Assembly (NCBI RefSeq): GCF_036884275.1
Contig: NZ_CP145607.1
Coordinates: 2,281,001-2,345,000 of the forward strand
DNA length: 64,000 nucleotides
Direction: 5' to 3'
Source of the DNA: Sphingomonas kaistensis
GTDB lineage: Bacteria; Pseudomonadota; Alphaproteobacteria; Sphingomonadales; Sphingomonadaceae
Position numbers and translations under genes: made by a program. Numbering within the stretch: position 1 is the stretch's first letter; the number at the start of each line of letters is the position of its first letter. The notes beneath the pieces were generated by a model. The model searched no databases and was not told the DNA's origin. It saw only the letters and a program-made list of their open reading frames with translations. Shown in pieces: positions 62,109 through 64,000 of the stretch.

Positions 62109-63586
62109 CACCACTTCCCCGGACGGGCGGTGAAGCCCGCGCGTTCCTCGATCGCAAGGCCGGCATTGAGCACGCCAGCCTCGTCCATTTCCCGCCCGAT
62201 CAGGTGCAACCCGAGCGGCAGCCCCTGCGCATCGAGCCCGCCCGGCACGCTCATCGCCGGCAGGCCGGCAAGGCTGGCCGGCACCGCGAACACGTCGTTC
62301 AGATACATCGCCAGGGGATCGCTCATCTTCTCCCCGATCCCGAACGCGGCGCTCGGCGCGGTCGGGGTGAGGATGACATCGCACTGCTCGAACGCCCGCG
62401 CGAAATCCTGCTTGATCAGAGCCCGAACCCGCTGCGCCTTGGTGAAGTAAGCGTCGTAGAAGCCGGCGCTCAACACATAAGTGCCGATCATGATCCGGCG
62501 CTTGACCTCGGCGCCGAAGCCCGCCGCGCGGGTCGCCGCATACATGGCGTCGAGATTGCCGCCTTCCGGCACCTCGCGCAGTCCGTAGCGGACCCCGTCA
62601 TAGCGGGCGAGGTTGGACGAGGCTTCGGCCGGCGCGATGATGTAATAGGTCGGCAGCGCATATTTGGTGTGCGGCAGGCTGATCTCGACCACCTCAGCGC
62701 CCGCATCCTTAAGCCAGGCGATGCCCTGGTCCCACAGCGCGTTGATCTCATCCGGTACGCCGTCGATCCGATATTCCTTGGGAATACCGACGCGCTTGCC
62801 CTTGAGATCGCTCGACAATCCCTGCTCCCACGCCGGCACCGGCGCGTCGAGCGAGGTGGCGTCCTTGGGGTCGAACCCGCTCATCGCTTCCAGCAGGATC
62901 GCGCAATCCCGCACCGTACGCGCCATCGGCCCGGCCTGGTCCAGCGAAGAGGCAAAGGACACGATGCCCCAGCGTGAACAGCGGCCGTAGGTCGGTTTTA
63001 TCCCAGTGATGCCGGTGAAGGCCGCCGGCTGACGGATCGAGCCGCCGGTGTCGGTGCCGGTGACTCCCGGCGCGAGACCCGCCGCGACCGCCGCCGCCGA
63101 CCCGCCCGAGCTTCCGCCCGGGGTCAGCGCAGCATTGCCGCCATCGTTGCGCTTCCACGGGCTGATGACCGGCCCATAAGCGCTGGTCTCGTTGGACGAG
63201 CCCATCGCGAACTCGTCCATGTTGAGCTTGCCCAGCATCCCAGCGCCCGCTTCGCGCAGCTTGGCGCTAACGGTGCTCTCGTAAGGCGGCTTGAACCCGC
63301 CGAGGATCTTGCTGCCCGAGGTCGTGTCGACCCCAACGGTCGCGAACAGATCCTTGATGCCGAGCGGAAGGCCTGACAGCGGCTTCAGCTCGCCCGACTG
63401 CCGCGCGGCATCGGCGGCATCGGCGCAGGCCAAGGCGTCCTCCGGCGTTTCCACCGTATAGGCGTTGAGCGCCCGCGCAGCTGCCACCGCAGCGTTGAAG
63501 CTCTCGGCAATCTCCCGCGCCGAAAACTCGCCGCCACGGAAGCCGTCGCGAAGCTCCGTCAGCGTCAGGCTATTTAGCTCGGCCAT
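62105..63586 (-). CDS. gatA: Asp-tRNA(Asn)/Glu-tRNA(Gln) amidotransferase subunit A
   Basis: A 493-residue amidase-signature enzyme that frees ammonia from glutamine. The Ser-cisSer-Lys triad is in [11 protein letters not shown] (Lys near 78) and [36 protein letters not shown] split across about 152-187; the nucleophile Ser is in GTDTGGSIR. Full length. It begins inside the gatC stop (one shared base) and its own stop overlaps the small 51-codon gene by 4 bp. Confidence 0.97.
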   Translation of the reverse strand: MAELNSLTLTELRDGFRGGEFSAREIAESFNAAVAAARALNAYTVETPEDALACADAADAARQSGELKPLSGLPLGIKDLFATVGVDTTSGSKILGGFKPPYESTVSAKLREAGAGMLGKLNMDEFAMGSSNETSAYGPVISPWKRNDGGNAALTPGGSSGGSAAAVAAGLAPGVTGTDTGGSIRQPAAFTGITGIKPTYGRCSRWGIVSFASSLDQAGPMARTVRDCAILLEAMSGFDPKDATSLDAPVPAWEQGLSSDLKGKRVGIPKEYRIDGVPDEINALWDQGIAWLKDAGAEVVEISLPHTKYALPTYYIIAPAEASSNLARYDGVRYGLREVPEGGNLDAMYAATRAAGFGAEVKRRIMIGTYVLSAGFYDAYFTKAQRVRALIKQDFARAFEQCDVILTPTAPSAAFGIGEKMSDPLAMYLNDVFAVPASLAGLPAMSVPGGLDAQGLPLGLHLIGREMDEAGVLNAGLAIEERAGFTARPGKWW

Positions 63587-63888
63587 TATTCGATCACCTT
63601 GGGCACGGCGAAGAAGCCGTGCTGCGCTTCGGGCGCGTTCAGCAGCACCTTGTCGCGGACGTTGCCGCCGGTAAGCGGATCGGCATCGATGACGTCATCG
63701 CGCAGGCGCAGCTTCTGGTCGACGACCGTCGCCAGCGGCTCGACGCCCGACGTATCGACCTCGCCGAGCTGCTCGACCCAGCCGAGGATGTTGTTGAGTT
63801 CGGGCACCAAAGCCTCAACTTCCGCGTCGCTCATCTGGAGGCGCGCAAGCTTGGCGATGTGCCGCACGGTGGCGGTATCGACGGACAT
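63586..63888 (-). CDS. gatC: Asp-tRNA(Asn)/Glu-tRNA(Gln) amidotransferase subunit C
   Basis: A 100-residue subunit that wraps GatA and GatB together. [20 protein letters not shown] near 9-28 and [20 protein letters not shown] near 33-52 are standard, ending [14 protein letters not shown] 63888 gives [17 protein letters not shown]. First gene of the gat operon. A hairpin separates it from the gene at the right edge. Confidence 0.95.
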   Translation of the reverse strand: MSVDTATVRHIAKLARLQMSDAEVEALVPELNNILGWVEQLGEVDTSGVEPLATVVDQKLRLRDDVIDADPLTGGNVRDKVLLNAPEAQHGFFAVPKVIE

Positions 63889-63902
63889 GTTCGGCGCGTT
63901 AG

Positions 63903-63934
63903 CGAGGGGGAGCCGAGCCTTCAACTCCCCCTCG
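63903..63934. terminator. 10-bp hairpin upstream of gatC
   Basis: CGAGGGGGAG (63903-63912) and its exact complement (63925-63934) form a stem with a 12-base loop between the right-edge gene and gatC. No clear U tract; termination of the edge gene is likely but not certain. Confidence 0.45.
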
Positions 63935-63942
63935 GCTTCGCC

Positions 63943-64000
63943 TTAGCGCGGGCGGCGATCCCGGCGGTTCTCGCGGCGCAGTTCGCGGACGTCCTGGCGC
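63943..64000 (-). CDS. C-terminal end of a basic protein (partial)
   Basis: Only the last 18 codons are present: RQDVRELRRENRRDRRPR and a TAA at 63945-63943. The Arg-rich end resembles the tails of RcnB-like or other periplasmic basic proteins of sphingomonads, but the family cannot be named. The start lies beyond the right edge. Confidence 0.5.
   Translation of the reverse strand, partial: RQDVRELRRENRRDRRPR

Overview
The window is a GC-rich, gene-dense chromosomal segment from an alphaproteobacterium, most probably a sphingomonad (Sphingomonas or a close genus). Pointers are a CpdR-type single-domain response regulator, a TrcR (DUF1013) cell-cycle regulator, DUF1192 and DUF4170 small proteins, the eno-ftsB-pdhA-pdhB gene order, a CrtW carotenoid ketolase, and a secreted alkaline phosphatase of the kind described from Sphingomonas. 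Nearly all of it is core housekeeping content. I saw no rRNA, tRNA, CRISPR array, transposase, integrase or prophage genes.

Layout, left to right. 1-6 kb: an M48 protease cut by the left edge, cpdR, N-formylglutamate amidohydrolase, a SapC-family protein, a DEAD-box helicase and an ArsC-like protein. 6-15 kb: tgt followed by a stop-interrupted small membrane-protein gene, a TSUP permease, mscL, the carotenoid pair crtW-crtX, then the leftward run xseB-ispA-coaD-cyclophilin-queA with 4-base overlaps; queA and tgt are both queuosine genes. 15-25 kb: trcR, a multi-pass membrane protein, a quinone oxidoreductase, DUF1192-clpA, an S9 peptidase and kup. 25-31 kb: an M28 peptidase whose 3' end appears to carry a 113-bp insertion, a dienelactone hydrolase, a serine hydrolase and a Bax-inhibitor-1 protein. 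31-34 kb: a four-gene cluster (DUF350, a DUF1190-like lipoprotein, a glutathionylspermidine-synthase-like ATP-grasp enzyme, a two-helix potassium channel) followed by thpR. 34-43 kb: acyl-CoA dehydrogenase, purF, def, and pdhB-pdhA-ftsB-eno. 43-45 kb: a four-gene operon of small membrane-associated proteins ending in a clear terminator. 45-51 kb: a leftward operon carA-orf-carB-greA-rhomboid, where the orf is a lower-GC gene fitted exactly between carA and carB. 51-56 kb: the macromolecular-synthesis cluster yqeY-dnaG-rpoD and a glyoxalase-fold protein. 56-64 kb: a GGDEF/EAL protein, a 640-bp non-coding stretch with palindromes, a SPAP-like alkaline phosphatase and the amidotransferase operon gatC-gatA-orf51-gatB.

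Most interesting: the DUF350/DUF1190/ATP-grasp/K+ channel cluster as a possible membrane-stress system of unknown mechanism; the atypical-composition gene inside carAB; the palindromic element that seems to have rewritten the end of the M28 peptidase; and the 51-codon gene between gatA and gatB. Functions come from motif recognition only. GC figures are hand counts and no database was searched.
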